A DNA stretch of 64,000 nt from Plantibacter flavus (GCF_002024505.1 NZ_CP019402.1:2728001-2792000); one strand, 5' to 3'. Shown: positions 43,623 to 53,053, counted from the stretch's first letter. The notes: generated by a model not told the origin, from the letters alone. Numbers and translations: made by a program.

Positions 43623-45050
43623 ATGCTGTCCACCGAATCCGCCCCGCCCCGCCCGCCGGCAGCGCTGACGACACGCGCGCTCGTCGTCAGGCACGTCGCG
43701 GTGTTCGCGACGTTCGCGGTGCTCGCCGGGACCTTCTGGACGAACCTTTTCACCATCTGGGGCTACACGGCGGTGGCACTCGTCTCAGGCGGTGCCGCGC
43801 TCGCGTGCCTGATGGTCGTCCGCCCGAACTGGCGGCGCACCCGGGTGCCGTGGTCGCTCGTCGGCTACGGGGTGCTGTCGATCGTCTCGCTCGCCTGGTC
43901 CGCCTACCCCAGCGGCACGGCCGCGACCCTGCTCGGTGCGGCGCTGTGCACCATCCTCGGCGTGACCCTCGCCGGCTGTTTCTCTTGGCCCGAGGTCATC
44001 CGCGTCCTCGGCCGTGCCGTGACGTGGGTGCTGTCACTCTCCCTCCTCTTCGAGTTCGTCGTCGCGGCGATCATCCGGCACCCGGTGCTCCCGAACTTCT
44101 ACGCCGGGGACTCGGCGGACCCGCCCCTGCTCGACTACTGGTCGCGGGACCTCCTGTTCTCCGGAGGACGCATCCAGGGCATCTCGGGGAACGCCAACCT
44201 CCTCGCCGTGGTGGCGCTGCTCGGGATCATCGTCTTCGGGCTCCGGCTGGCGGCGCGCCGCGACGAGCCCGGCGCAGCCGGGCTGGCCGGCCCGGAGCGT
44301 CGCTGGACCCTGCTCATCCGTCTCGGTCTCTCCGTCGTGATGTTCCTCCTGAGCTTCTCGACCACCATCCTGCTCGCCGCCGTGGTGACGGCGGTGGTCC
44401 TCGCCGCTGCACTGGCGATCCGTCGGGCACCTCGCCCGGAGGCGAGGACGCCGGTGTACCTCGGTTTCCTCGGCATCGGGGTCGTCGGTGCGGTGGGAGC
44501 GGTCGTCTTCCGGACGCAACTCCTCGGCCTGCTCGGGAAAAGCCCGGACCTCACCGGTCGACTCGACATCTGGGCGACCGTGTGGCGCCTCATCGAACAA
44601 CGGCCGGTCTTCGGATGGGGCTTCTCGAGTCCGTGGGCACCGTGGGAGCCGCTCTTCACCGACCTGGTCATCCGACGCGGCGTCCGACAGCTCCAGGCGC
44701 ACAACGCCTGGCTCGACGTCTGGTTCCAACTCGGCGTCGTCGGCCTGGTGCTCTTCGCTGCGGTCGTCCTGTCCATGTTGACCCGCACCTGGTTCCTGGC
44801 CGTCGACCGTCCACGCGTCGACCTCGACGCACAGCGGCCGTACACGGCCCTGTCGCTCGCCCCCGTCCTCATCGCGGTCTCCCTCGTCGTGCAGTCGGTC
44901 GCGGAGAGCCGGATACTCATCGAATCCGGCTGGGTCCTCCTCGTGCTCCTCGTGGTGAAGACCAAGCAGGAACCCGCCTGGCCTGTTCCCACCGTCGCGG
45001 CCTCCTCCGACCTCGCACCCGCGCACCGGCGCGACGTCATCGGCGGATGA
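43623..45050 (+). CDS. O-antigen ligase/polymerase-like membrane protein (ExoQ/Wzy type), first copy
   Basis: A 475-residue protein with about eleven membrane segments and the large loop typical of the Wzy/WaaL superfamily, containing SGGRIQGISGNANLL (about residue 180). The second conserved loop has FGWGFSSPWAPWEPLF and LQAHNAWLDVWFQLG (about 330-370). It would polymerise or ligate lipid-linked glycan repeat units outside the membrane. TACCCT lies nine bases before the ATG. Seven bases separate it from a paralogue; the two are probably one operon. Confidence 0.82.
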   Translation: MLSTESAPPRPPAALTTRALVVRHVAVFATFAVLAGTFWTNLFTIWGYTAVALVSGGAALACLMVVRPNWRRTRVPWSLVGYGVLSIVSLAWSAYPSGTAATLLGAALCTILGVTLAGCFSWPEVIRVLGRAVTWVLSLSLLFEFVVAAIIRHPVLPNFYAGDSADPPLLDYWSRDLLFSGGRIQGISGNANLLAVVALLGIIVFGLRLAARRDEPGAAGLAGPERRWTLLIRLGLSVVMFLLSFSTTILLAAVVTAVVLAAALAIRRAPRPEARTPVYLGFLGIGVVGAVGAVVFRTQLLGLLGKSPDLTGRLDIWATVWRLIEQRPVFGWGFSSPWAPWEPLFTDLVIRRGVRQLQAHNAWLDVWFQLGVVGLVLFAAVVLSMLTRTWFLAVDRPRVDLDAQRPYTALSLAPVLIAVSLVVQSVAESRILIESGWVLLVLLVVKTKQEPAWPVPTVAASSDLAPAHRRDVIGG

Positions 45051-45057
45051 GCCCGGC

Positions 45058-46335
45058 GTGAGACCGGCGGACTTCGACGCGTTCTCCGTCGCCGCGCGCG
45101 TCCTGTCGTCGGCGCCGCTGGCCGCCGCGTTCGCCACCATCGCCGTCGCGACCGCCTTCGGTGAGCACCTCGTCACAAGCCTGATCGGCGTCGCCGGGTT
45201 CAGCGCGATGCTCGTCGGCCTCACGACGATCGGCACGGGCATCCTCCTCGCACGCCTCCCCATCATCGAGTGGCGTGGCCTCCTGCCGATCTCGGTCCTG
45301 CTGTTCCTCGCCTGGAGCGCGGTGTCGGTGGTGTGGAGCGCCACGCCCCTCGCGACCCTGCCCGCCATCGGCGGACAGCTCGCGTGGGCCTTCATCGCCA
45401 TCGTGATCGCGCTGACCCGCGACACCATCCAGATCGTCCGGGCGACGGGCACCGCCTTCCGCGCGCTCCTCGGCACGTCCCTGGCGCTTGAGGTCGTGAG
45501 CGGCGTCCTCATCGACACCCCGTTGCCGTTCCTCGGGATCAGCGGGAACCTCGCCTTCGGCGGTCCGTTGGAGGGGGTCTTCGGAACCCGGAGCGCCCTC
45601 GGCATCGCGGCGCTGCTCGGTCTCGTCACCTTCGTCGTCGAATGGCGGACCCGTTCCGTGCGGCACGGGGTGACGATCGGTTCCATCGCGCTCGCCGCCG
45701 GCCTCATCCTCGGCACGCGCTCGCCGAGCGTCGCGCTCCTCGCCGCGGCCCTCGGCATCGCGACCGCCGTGCTCTACGTCTTCCGGCAACTCCGACCGGA
45801 ACCGCGCCGCACCTGGCAGTTCGTCCTCCTCGCCGTCCTCGCGCTCGTCGGCCTCATCGGGTACCTGTTCCGATCCGAGGTGTTCCGCGTCCTCGGTCTC
45901 GGGCTCGAGATCGAGCAGCGCTACGCACTCTGGCAGGAGACCCTGCGACGCCTGGCCCCGAGCGAGCTCAACGGCTGGGGCTGGACGGGCGGCTGGGTCT
46001 CGGATGCGGTCCCGTACCGGTTCATCGACGCGAGCCTCGGCCGCACGAACGACTCGGCGCTGAACGCCTACCTGGACGTGTACCTGCAGCTCGGACTGAT
46101 CGGGCTCGCCCTGTTCCTCCTCCTCGGCGGTCTGGCGCTCGTGCGGACCTGGCTCATCGCGACCAACCGGCGCAGCGTCGTGCACGTCTGGGCTGCCCTC
46201 ATCGTCGTGACCCTGCTCGCATCGGGCGCTGCCGAGAGCAGCCTGCTGCTGAGCGGCGGCTGGCTGCTCCTCGTCGTCTGCGCGGTCATCGGTGCCGGCG
46301 GACTGAGCTGGCGGCACAAGCTTCCGGAACGCTGA
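45058..46335 (+). CDS. O-antigen ligase/polymerase-like membrane protein, second copy
   Basis: A 425-residue paralogue of the previous protein with about ten membrane segments. It has the matching loops LPFLGISGNLAFGGPLEGVFGTR (near 155-175) and NGWGWTGGWVSDAVPYR with TNDSALNAYLDVYLQLG (near 305-345). The start is GTG at 45058, seven bases after the first copy. Tandem, divergent copies suggest one polymerase and one ligase, or two linkage specificities; this cannot be decided from sequence. Confidence 0.77.
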   Translation: MRPADFDAFSVAARVLSSAPLAAAFATIAVATAFGEHLVTSLIGVAGFSAMLVGLTTIGTGILLARLPIIEWRGLLPISVLLFLAWSAVSVVWSATPLATLPAIGGQLAWAFIAIVIALTRDTIQIVRATGTAFRALLGTSLALEVVSGVLIDTPLPFLGISGNLAFGGPLEGVFGTRSALGIAALLGLVTFVVEWRTRSVRHGVTIGSIALAAGLILGTRSPSVALLAAALGIATAVLYVFRQLRPEPRRTWQFVLLAVLALVGLIGYLFRSEVFRVLGLGLEIEQRYALWQETLRRLAPSELNGWGWTGGWVSDAVPYRFIDASLGRTNDSALNAYLDVYLQLGLIGLALFLLLGGLALVRTWLIATNRRSVVHVWAALIVVTLLASGAAESSLLLSGGWLLLVVCAVIGAGGLSWRHKLPER

Positions 46336-46348
46336 ACCCGGCGCCGGA

Positions 46349-47794
46349 TCACCGTGCATCGGTTCCCGGGGCGACGACCGCTCGCACCGTCTGCGCGAGG
46401 ATCTTCAGGTCGATCGCGGCCGACCGGTTCTCCACGTAGTACAGGTCGAGGTCGACCGAGTCGTCCCAGGAGAGGTTGGACCGCCCGCTGACCTGCCACA
46501 GTCCGCTCATACCCGGCTTCACCAGGAGGCGTCGCCGGGCGAGCAGGTCGTAGCGTTCGACCTCCCACCCCCGGTGCGGCCGCGGACCGACGAGGCTCAT
46601 CGAACCCCCCAGGACGTTCAACAACTGCGGGAGCTCGTCGAGCGAGTACTTCCGGAGGATCCGTCCGATCGGGGTCACGAGCGGGTTGTCCGGAGCCTTC
46701 GAGAGCAGTTCGTCCGCATGCTGCTGCACGGCGAGGGCTGCTCCGGTGTCGGCGTCGGCGACCATCGAGCGGAACTTCAGGATCTGGAAGGGGCGGCCGC
46801 GCAGGCCGACGCGCTCCTGCCGGTACAGCACGGTCCCCCGACTCGTCGTCTTCACCGCGAGCGCGACCGCGAGCATGACCGGGGCCAGCAGTAGGAGCAG
46901 CGTCGCGGAACCGATGACGTCGAACGCCCGCTTCGCCGCCGCCTCCAGCCGCGACAGCTCCAGGTGGTCGACATGGATGAGCGGGATGCCGGCCACCGCC
47001 TGGAGGTACAGGCGGGTCGAGGCCACCCCCGTGAGCGTCGGCGCGATGATGAACTTCACCCCGCGCTCACTGAGGTCCCAACCCAGGCGACGGAGCTCGG
47101 CGGGGGTGAGTTCGACGGGGCCGACGAGGATCACCGTGTCCGCTTCGACCTCCTCGGCGGCATCGACGATCGAGGGCCGCCCGGTGAGGACGGGGGCACC
47201 CACGATGCGGTCATCGTCGACGATGCCCGGGGTCGCGACGCCCACCACCCGATGCCCTGCCCAGTCGCCCCGGCGCATGCGCTCGGCGACATGCACCGCC
47301 TGGTCGCGGTCCCCCACGAGCAGTGTGCGGTAGACGAGTGCGCTTCCGCGTCGCCGCGCACGGAGGTGTCGACGGGCGCCCCATCGGACCGCCAGGAGGA
47401 GGGCGACCCCGAGCGGCATGGCGGTGAGCAGGAACCCGCGTCCGATCTCGAGCTTGAGGAGATAGGACGCCATCGCCACCGTGCCGAAGACCGTCGTCGT
47501 CACGACCACGACCCGTCGATAGGACGTCCAACCGTCCGCAAGGACCCGCGGGTGGCGCGATCGGGCCGCTGCCAGGGGCGACCACCACGCGACGGCGAGC
47601 GCGAGGGTGACCGCCGGGTAGCCGAGGTCTCGGCGTCCGAACGGCCCCACGACCTCCACGGTCCCGCGCCAGTACGCGTCCCACCACAGGAGCTGGGTCA
47701 CGGTGAGCGCCAGGGTGACGGCCAGGAGGTCGAGGACGAGGACCATGCGCGAGCACCGTCGCTCCCAGCAGCGGCGGGCTTCGACGAAGGGCAT
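46349..47794 (-). CDS. Undecaprenyl-phosphate sugar-1-phosphate transferase (WbaP/ExoY-like)
   Basis: This protein starts glycan assembly by moving a sugar-1-phosphate from a nucleotide sugar to the lipid carrier. It has 481 residues: four N-terminal membrane segments, a CoA-binding-like domain (about 180-280), a fifth hydrophobic hairpin near 305-325 and the bacterial sugar transferase domain. Motifs are RQERVGLRGRPFQILKFRSM, RKYSLDELPQLLNVL, SLVGPRP and KPGMSGLWQVSGRS. GGGAGG eight bases before the ATG at 47794 sets the start. It is convergent with the second Wzy-like gene. Confidence 0.91.
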   Translation of the reverse strand: MPFVEARRCWERRCSRMVLVLDLLAVTLALTVTQLLWWDAYWRGTVEVVGPFGRRDLGYPAVTLALAVAWWSPLAAARSRHPRVLADGWTSYRRVVVVTTTVFGTVAMASYLLKLEIGRGFLLTAMPLGVALLLAVRWGARRHLRARRRGSALVYRTLLVGDRDQAVHVAERMRRGDWAGHRVVGVATPGIVDDDRIVGAPVLTGRPSIVDAAEEVEADTVILVGPVELTPAELRRLGWDLSERGVKFIIAPTLTGVASTRLYLQAVAGIPLIHVDHLELSRLEAAAKRAFDVIGSATLLLLLAPVMLAVALAVKTTSRGTVLYRQERVGLRGRPFQILKFRSMVADADTGAALAVQQHADELLSKAPDNPLVTPIGRILRKYSLDELPQLLNVLGGSMSLVGPRPHRGWEVERYDLLARRRLLVKPGMSGLWQVSGRSNLSWDDSVDLDLYYVENRSAAIDLKILAQTVRAVVAPGTDAR

Positions 47795-47979
47795 GACGGT
47801 GGCCTCCCTGGGGATGTTCTGGCGTGCATCGGATCGAGCCTCGGCGCGCACGAGGCGCGGTGGGCGAGGTCGATCGCCGAGGTGCGAGACGACCCGGCGA
47901 CAATCGAGCATAATGTATTCGACCAACTGAAGTATCCGATTCCAGCGCAACGCTCGGTGTCGATCCGGACGGAGCACCC

Positions 47980-48900
47980 ATGCCCTACCTCGAGACCATG
48001 CGACGGCGCGCCGAGACCTCCTTCGTCGAGCTGCATCGCGGCGTCACCGAACTCCACTACACCCAGTTCCCCGATCACCGGAACTCGGGCGATTCAGCCA
48101 TCGCCCTCGGACAGGCCAGGTTCTGGCGCGCACACGGTATCGACGTGCGCACGACCTCGAGCGCCGGCAGCATGCCCGAGCGGGTCCGGGACGCGTCGAT
48201 CCCGGTCCTCATCCAGGGCGGCGGCAACCTCGGAGGCCTCTACCCGGTGCTGAGCGAGGCTCGCTACGAACTCGCGGAGCGCCTCCCAGCCGACACCTTG
48301 CTCATCCAGGCACCGCAGTCGGTCGTCTTCCCCACGGATGCGGACCGCCGGGCGTTCTCCCGACGGTTCGCCGCCCGGCTCAACCTGCGGGTCGCCGTCC
48401 GCGACCAGACCTCCTACGACCTCCTCCGTGACGAGGTCGAGGACCTCAGCCTCTCGCCGGACGCGGTGCACCTCCTCGGCCCGATCAGCGCCCCCGAACC
48501 GACCCAGCGGCGCATCGTCATCGCCCGGACGGACGGCGAGAGCGCGGGTGGGCTCGTGGGCTCCGAGAGCGCCGACTGGCCGGCCGACCCCCTGGACCTC
48601 CGGGCGCACGAGTGGCTCGGCTGGCGCGCGGCGAAGCACCCGGTGTTGAAACCGCTCATGGAGCGCGATCATGCCGCGTGGATGCGGCGAGCCGAACGTC
48701 GATTCGATGCCGCCGTCCGGCTGATCGCCCGCGGCGAGGTGGTCGTCACCGATCGCCTCCACGCCATGCTCATCGGGCTGCAGATGGGCCGCCGGGTCGT
48801 CGCGCTCGACAACAACAACCGCAAGCTGTCGAACTACGCGGAGACCTGGTTCGGCGACCTCCAGCCGAGGTTGCGCTTCGAGCACACGATCCGTCCGTGA
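47980..48900 (+). CDS. Polysaccharide pyruvyl transferase-family protein
   Basis: A 306-residue protein of the ketal pyruvyltransferase superfamily (ExoV/EpsO-like). It has an N-terminal HRNSGDSAIALG motif, PVLIQGGGNLGGLYP near residue 80, a central RDQTSYDLL, and the C-terminal VVTDRLHAMLIGLQMGRRVVALDN typical of the family. It would add pyruvate from PEP to a sugar of the polymer, giving a negative charge. It is divergent from the sugar transferase gene, with a shared AT-rich patch near 47905-47925 (cataatgtatt). Confidence 0.82.
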   Translation: MPYLETMRRRAETSFVELHRGVTELHYTQFPDHRNSGDSAIALGQARFWRAHGIDVRTTSSAGSMPERVRDASIPVLIQGGGNLGGLYPVLSEARYELAERLPADTLLIQAPQSVVFPTDADRRAFSRRFAARLNLRVAVRDQTSYDLLRDEVEDLSLSPDAVHLLGPISAPEPTQRRIVIARTDGESAGGLVGSESADWPADPLDLRAHEWLGWRAAKHPVLKPLMERDHAAWMRRAERRFDAAVRLIARGEVVVTDRLHAMLIGLQMGRRVVALDNNNRKLSNYAETWFGDLQPRLRFEHTIRP

Positions 48901-50234
48901 CCTCCGGGCAGCCTTTCGCGCACCTGACGCGGCGGGACGCGGCCAGGGCCCGCACGGAGGCCAGCGCACACCGGGCCGTGTGGCGCCGGCAGCTGACGCG
49001 ACGGACGCCCGATATCAGCGGGCGGGAACGTGACCGCCCGCTCGTCGGCGGTTCGCTCCTCCTGGTCGCCTCCCTCCTCGCGCTCGCCTGGGTGGCAGCC
49101 GAGCAACCAGGACTGCCCGGGCACTTCGCGAACGACGAGGGCACGATCATCAGCGTGAATCGGGGGACGTTCACCGAGGCCGACTCGTCGTTCCGGCTCA
49201 TCGCCGCGGTCTACCGCTGGATGGGCCTGGCCGAGCTGCAGACGCTCGCCGCCCTCGTCGGTGTCGCGAGCTACCTGCTCGTCCTGACGGCGGCGATCTC
49301 ACGCACCCGGACGACGACGGCCGAGTGGGTGGACTGGGCCATCATCATCAGCTGCGTCGCGCTCGCCGCGGTCTACCACGGCGCGTACACGAAGGACCTG
49401 CTGACGGTGGGCGCGGTACTCGCCCTCATCACCCACCGCGGACGAGGTCTGTTGGCCGAGCTGGTGCCGGTGGCCGCGATACTGCTGTACGCCCAGGGCT
49501 TCCGCACGTACTGGTTCCTCGTGGCCGGCCTCTATCTGGCGCTCCGTCTCGCGCTGCGAGCACGGCGCGGCTGGAGGGCCACCCTGGCGGTCGTCCTCGT
49601 GCTCTACGCCGGACTCTCCGTCGTCTTCCCGCTGGTCGTCGGTGTCGACCTCGACCACTACCGCCTGATGGTGAACGAGCACCGCACCGCGGAATCGGTC
49701 AACACCCTGATCGTGCAGTTCTTCCCCGGTGCCGGCCCCGTGTCCGGGTTCGTCAACAGTGTCCTCACCTTCGTCTCGTTCATCATCCCGATCCCGCTGA
49801 TGCTCCGCGGCGGGGCGATCTACCTCGTCGTGGCGCTCGTCCTGCTGGTCATCTGGGGATCACTCATCGCCGCGATCCGGTCGGCGAGGCTGCGAGCGCC
49901 CCGCGGCGCTCCGATCCTCACAGCGTTCCAGAACCGCTTGTTCGCGGCGATCCTCGCCTTCCTGATCGTGCAGTCGATCTTCGAGCCGGACTACGGCTCG
50001 TTCCTCCGGCATCTCACGCCGATGCTGATCGTCGCCGTGTGCCTCCTCCTGTCTCTGCGACCTGGAGCGACGGCACCCCCGGCCCCGCGGAGGCCGACCT
50101 CCGCTGCGTCCCGCGCGCATCAGCGACGTACGGACACGACGGATGCTGCGGCGACGCGCACGTCCGCTGCGACGCGCGCCCACGAGAACGGACCCGCTGC
50201 AGCAAGGACACCCGCCGCTGAGAGCGTCTGGTAG
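48897..50234 (+). CDS. Multi-pass membrane protein of the glycan locus
   Basis: A 445-residue protein with about ten membrane segments, including TLAALVGVASYLLVLTAAIS, and a periplasmic-side NDEGTIISVNRG. The plan resembles EpsG/Wzy-like proteins, but I see no diagnostic motif. The GTG at 48897 overlaps the stop codon of the pyruvyltransferase gene (GTGA). The last 45 residues are a low-complexity Ala/Thr/Arg tail that overlaps the 3' end of the convergent glycosyltransferase by 115 bases. The tail may have arisen by loss of an earlier stop. Confidence 0.62.
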   Translation: MTSGQPFAHLTRRDAARARTEASAHRAVWRRQLTRRTPDISGRERDRPLVGGSLLLVASLLALAWVAAEQPGLPGHFANDEGTIISVNRGTFTEADSSFRLIAAVYRWMGLAELQTLAALVGVASYLLVLTAAISRTRTTTAEWVDWAIIISCVALAAVYHGAYTKDLLTVGAVLALITHRGRGLLAELVPVAAILLYAQGFRTYWFLVAGLYLALRLALRARRGWRATLAVVLVLYAGLSVVFPLVVGVDLDHYRLMVNEHRTAESVNTLIVQFFPGAGPVSGFVNSVLTFVSFIIPIPLMLRGGAIYLVVALVLLVIWGSLIAAIRSARLRAPRGAPILTAFQNRLFAAILAFLIVQSIFEPDYGSFLRHLTPMLIVAVCLLLSLRPGATAPPAPRRPTSAASRAHQRRTDTTDAAATRTSAATRAHENGPAAARTPAAESVW

Positions 50235-51232
50235 CGACCGGCGTCGGCGAGGATCTCCTCCAGCGCGTCGGCGAGCGCGGTCGACGTCACCGCCGTGGCC
50301 ACGATGCCCGATCCTGACGCGATCGTCTGCTCGGCGAGGCCGCCGACCGGCGTCACGACGGAGGGCACCCCGAGCGCCATCGCGTAGGCGAGCACACCGG
50401 ACTGACTGGCCTCGGTGTACGGCAGCAGGGCGATGTCGAACCCGCCGACCACCTGTGCGATCTCCTCCTGACCGACCCAGCGGTTCTCGAGCTCGTCGTC
50501 CTCGTGTCGGAGGAGGTCGAGAGCGTCGTCGGTCCCGGACCCGACGACCCGCAATCGGACCCGGATCCCGCGACGTCGCAGTTCGGTGATCGCTCCCACC
50601 CCGAGACCGAGCCCCTTGTACGCCGACAGCCGACCGAAGCATCCGACGACCGGAACACCCTCCCGGTACGTCGACCTGACCACGGCACGGCCCGCGTTGA
50701 CCTGGTATGCGGCATGGACGGTCTCGTGGACGCGGTCCGCGCGGAACTCACCACGGGACGCGAGTGCATCGGCGACCGGCGCGGAGAACACGATCGCTCC
50801 GTCCGCCGCCCGACGCTCGGCGCGACGCAGGAGGTGCTCGAGCCGCGAGAAGTCCCCGGGGTGCATCGTCGCGTCATGGACGCAGAGCAGACTCCGACGA
50901 CCGCCGAAGCGGAACACGGGCGCGACCGCCCCCTGCCAGAGCTGCTCCATGGCGGTGACGACGACGTCGATGCGATGCCGCCGGAGGAACCGGTCGAGCC
51001 GGAACGCCGCCCAGAGCAGACGCGGGAGACCGAGCACCGCGCCGCGCTTGTCGCGATACGTGCGGATCGGGAAGGACGGCACACCGAGTGCCACGAACCG
51101 GTCGGCCACCTCGGCGTCGAGGGAATAGGACACGACGACATCGCAGCCGTCCTCCTGAAGCGCCTGAGCCAGTTCCTGGGCGAAGAGCGGGCCCGCACCG
51201 GTGCGTCCCCACTGCACCACAGCGACCCGCAT
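50120..51232 (-). CDS. Glycosyltransferase family 4 protein
   Basis: A 370-residue GT-B enzyme. N-terminal acceptor domain: MRVAVVQWGRTGAGPLFAQEL. C-terminal nucleotide-sugar domain: VVGCFGRLSAYKGLGLGVGA (about 200), then FDIALLPYTEASQSGVLAYAMALGVPSVVT with the EX7E-like region. The last strand FSWARVAADV is family-like, so the stop at 50120 appears genuine even though it lies within the convergent membrane protein gene. The start overlaps the upstream GT4 stop by one base (TGATG). Donor and acceptor are unknown. Confidence 0.86.
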   Translation of the reverse strand: MRVAVVQWGRTGAGPLFAQELAQALQEDGCDVVVSYSLDAEVADRFVALGVPSFPIRTYRDKRGAVLGLPRLLWAAFRLDRFLRRHRIDVVVTAMEQLWQGAVAPVFRFGGRRSLLCVHDATMHPGDFSRLEHLLRRAERRAADGAIVFSAPVADALASRGEFRADRVHETVHAAYQVNAGRAVVRSTYREGVPVVGCFGRLSAYKGLGLGVGAITELRRRGIRVRLRVVGSGTDDALDLLRHEDDELENRWVGQEEIAQVVGGFDIALLPYTEASQSGVLAYAMALGVPSVVTPVGGLAEQTIASGSGIVATAVTSTALADALEEILADAGRYQTLSAAGVLAAAGPFSWARVAADVRVAAASVVSVRR

Positions 51233-52296
51233 CAGGTCACCTGCGGTATCCGGTAGGCCTCGGCGATCGCCGTCCGCTGGTGGGCGGGCGTGTGGCCCCG
51301 GAGGCGGTCCGACCAGCGGGCGACGTTCGCCTCGGCCCACGCGGCGAAGGCCCGGGGCCCGGCCAGCCTGCTGGCGATGAGCGCCTCGAGACCACCGTCG
51401 AGCGTGAGGGCGTCCGGGAGCGTCCCGAACGCGGCGATCGGGCGGACGAGCGTCGGGACACCAGCCTGCACCGCCTCCAGGACGGCGAGCGGGAACCCCT
51501 CCCAGGCGGCGGTATGGAGGTAGACGTCGCTCTGCGCGAGCCGCCTGCCCACCTCGGCGTGCGGAATCCACCCGGTGACGTGTACACCGGAGGCCTCCAA
51601 CCGGGTGACGTCGTCGTCCGCGCCACCACCCATCCAGACCGGGACCACCTCGATCCCTCCCGCACGGATCGACGCCGCGGCGTCGGCGAACCGCATCGGG
51701 TCCTTCTGCGGAGCGATCCGCCCGAGGCTCGCGACCAGCAGCGGCCGGTGCCGCTCCAGGCCGTCTCGGCGGGCATCGCACAGCGGAACCGCGACCACGT
51801 TCGGCACGTGGACCACGCGCGGTCGGAGGGGCCCGCGCCGTTCCGCAGCTGCGGCCTCGCCCTCGGAACAGGCGGCGATGGTCTCGACGTTGAACGAGAG
51901 CAGCCACTCCACGGCCCGGAAGGTACGGCGGCTCCAGACCGAGAGGTCGGCGCGCTCGAACGCGTAGCAGTGCGGGGTGTAGACGATGCGGGTCCGCGGC
52001 GAACTGCGCAGGGCCACGCGGGCGTACGCGCCGGCGAAGCTCGAGTGGGCGTGCACGATGTCGGCCGCGGTCCGACGGCGCACACGGCGGATCGCTCGCA
52101 CGGCAGCGAGCGGTCGCCGTCCGAGGGCAGTCACGGACGTGAAGCAGTCGGACAGCGTGTCGTCGACGGGGGCACCGTCCGGGATCTGCGCGAGCAGGTG
52201 GTGTTCGACACCCGGCGGTGAATTCCGCACGTACGCCTCGATCGCCACGGGGATGCCACCCGCATAGCAGTCGGTGACGTGGAGCACGGTCGTCAT
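51232..52296 (-). CDS. Glycosyltransferase family 4 protein
   Basis: A 354-residue GT-B enzyme: N-terminal MTTVLHVTDCYAGGIPVAIEAYV, VHAHSSFAGAYARVA; C-terminal LLVASLGRIAPQKDPMRFADA and SDVYLHTAAWEGFPLAVLEAVQAGVPTLV, the conserved donor-binding helix. AAGGAG stands before the ATG at 52296. It is the first gene of a two-gene operon with the next GT4 and is divergent from the acyltransferase gene across an AT-rich promoter region. The linkage formed is unknown. Confidence 0.87.
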   Translation of the reverse strand: MTTVLHVTDCYAGGIPVAIEAYVRNSPPGVEHHLLAQIPDGAPVDDTLSDCFTSVTALGRRPLAAVRAIRRVRRRTAADIVHAHSSFAGAYARVALRSSPRTRIVYTPHCYAFERADLSVWSRRTFRAVEWLLSFNVETIAACSEGEAAAAERRGPLRPRVVHVPNVVAVPLCDARRDGLERHRPLLVASLGRIAPQKDPMRFADAAASIRAGGIEVVPVWMGGGADDDVTRLEASGVHVTGWIPHAEVGRRLAQSDVYLHTAAWEGFPLAVLEAVQAGVPTLVRPIAAFGTLPDALTLDGGLEALIASRLAGPRAFAAWAEANVARWSDRLRGHTPAHQRTAIAEAYRIPQVT

Positions 52297-52340
52297 GGCA
52301 CTCCTTCACGGACTCGGTTGTCGGAACGTCTCGCCCTGTC

Positions 52341-52376
52341 ATAATAAATATCAGCGGAGGGCATCTGTAATATACT
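52341..52376. promoter_or_regulatory. Overlapping divergent promoters in an AT-rich patch
   Basis: For the minus strand, TTACAG (52370-52365), an 18-base spacer and TATTAT (52346-52341) face the GT4 pair. For the plus strand, TATACT (52371-52376) faces the acyltransferase gene. The elements overlap, so the two directions may compete. Confidence 0.42.
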
Positions 52377-52420
52377 GGTCGACCCAGTGAACTCCAAACT
52401 CCGCCGATTCGAAGGACCCC

Positions 52421-53011
52421 GTGCCGAAAACGCTGCGCCGAATCCTCCTGCATCTCCGCAAACTGTCCGTGAACGCCTCGGGCCTGGTCCGCGCCGGCAT
52501 CCTGCTGTGGATCCGCGCCGGTGCGAGTCCGCGCCTCGCGATCTTCGAAGGGCGCGCGCCCGTCCTCGTGATCCCCGGAACCTTTCGTGCGGGCGTGCGC
52601 CTCAAGCTCCGTTCGACCACGCAGCGCTCGTCGATATCCACCGGCCCAGGCGGCTCGCTCGTCCTCGGCGACCGGGTCTTCATCAACCAGGGGTCGTGCA
52701 TCCACGCCGAGCAGTCGATCGTGATCGGCGACCGCGTGTCGATCGGAGACGGCGCGCGGATCTACGACACGAACTTCCATCCGGTGCGGCCCGGGCAGTC
52801 CGTCAAGGTCGAGCCGGTGGTCATCGAGGACGACGTCTGGTTGGCTGCCGGGGTCACCGTGTTGGCGGGTGTGACGATCGGACGGGGGTCCGTGATCGGG
52901 ACCGGAGCCATCGTCACTCGATCCGTCGCTCCGGGCTCCCTCGTCGTCGGTCCCGCCGCATCGACCGTCGAACGGTTCCCGATCCCGTCAGCATTCCGAC
53001 GGACACCGTGA
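52421..53011 (+). CDS. Left-handed beta-helix acyltransferase (CatB/WbbJ-like)
   Basis: A 196-residue hexapeptide-repeat transferase, probably O-acetylating a sugar of the polymer. The repeats run from about 65 to 175 (SLVLGDRVFINQGSCIHAEQSIVIGDRVSIGDG). The catalytic His lies in YDTNFHPVRPGQ near 117, and IEDDVWLAAGVTVLAGVTIGRGSVIGTGAIV follows. It starts at GTG 52421 with AAGGA upstream. It heads a plus-strand run with the GT2 and flippase genes. Confidence 0.87.
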   Translation: MPKTLRRILLHLRKLSVNASGLVRAGILLWIRAGASPRLAIFEGRAPVLVIPGTFRAGVRLKLRSTTQRSSISTGPGGSLVLGDRVFINQGSCIHAEQSIVIGDRVSIGDGARIYDTNFHPVRPGQSVKVEPVVIEDDVWLAAGVTVLAGVTIGRGSVIGTGAIVTRSVAPGSLVVGPAASTVERFPIPSAFRRTP

Positions 53012-53053
53012 CACCCGACGGACTTCGCCCCCCTCTCCGCACGAAAGGCCCCC

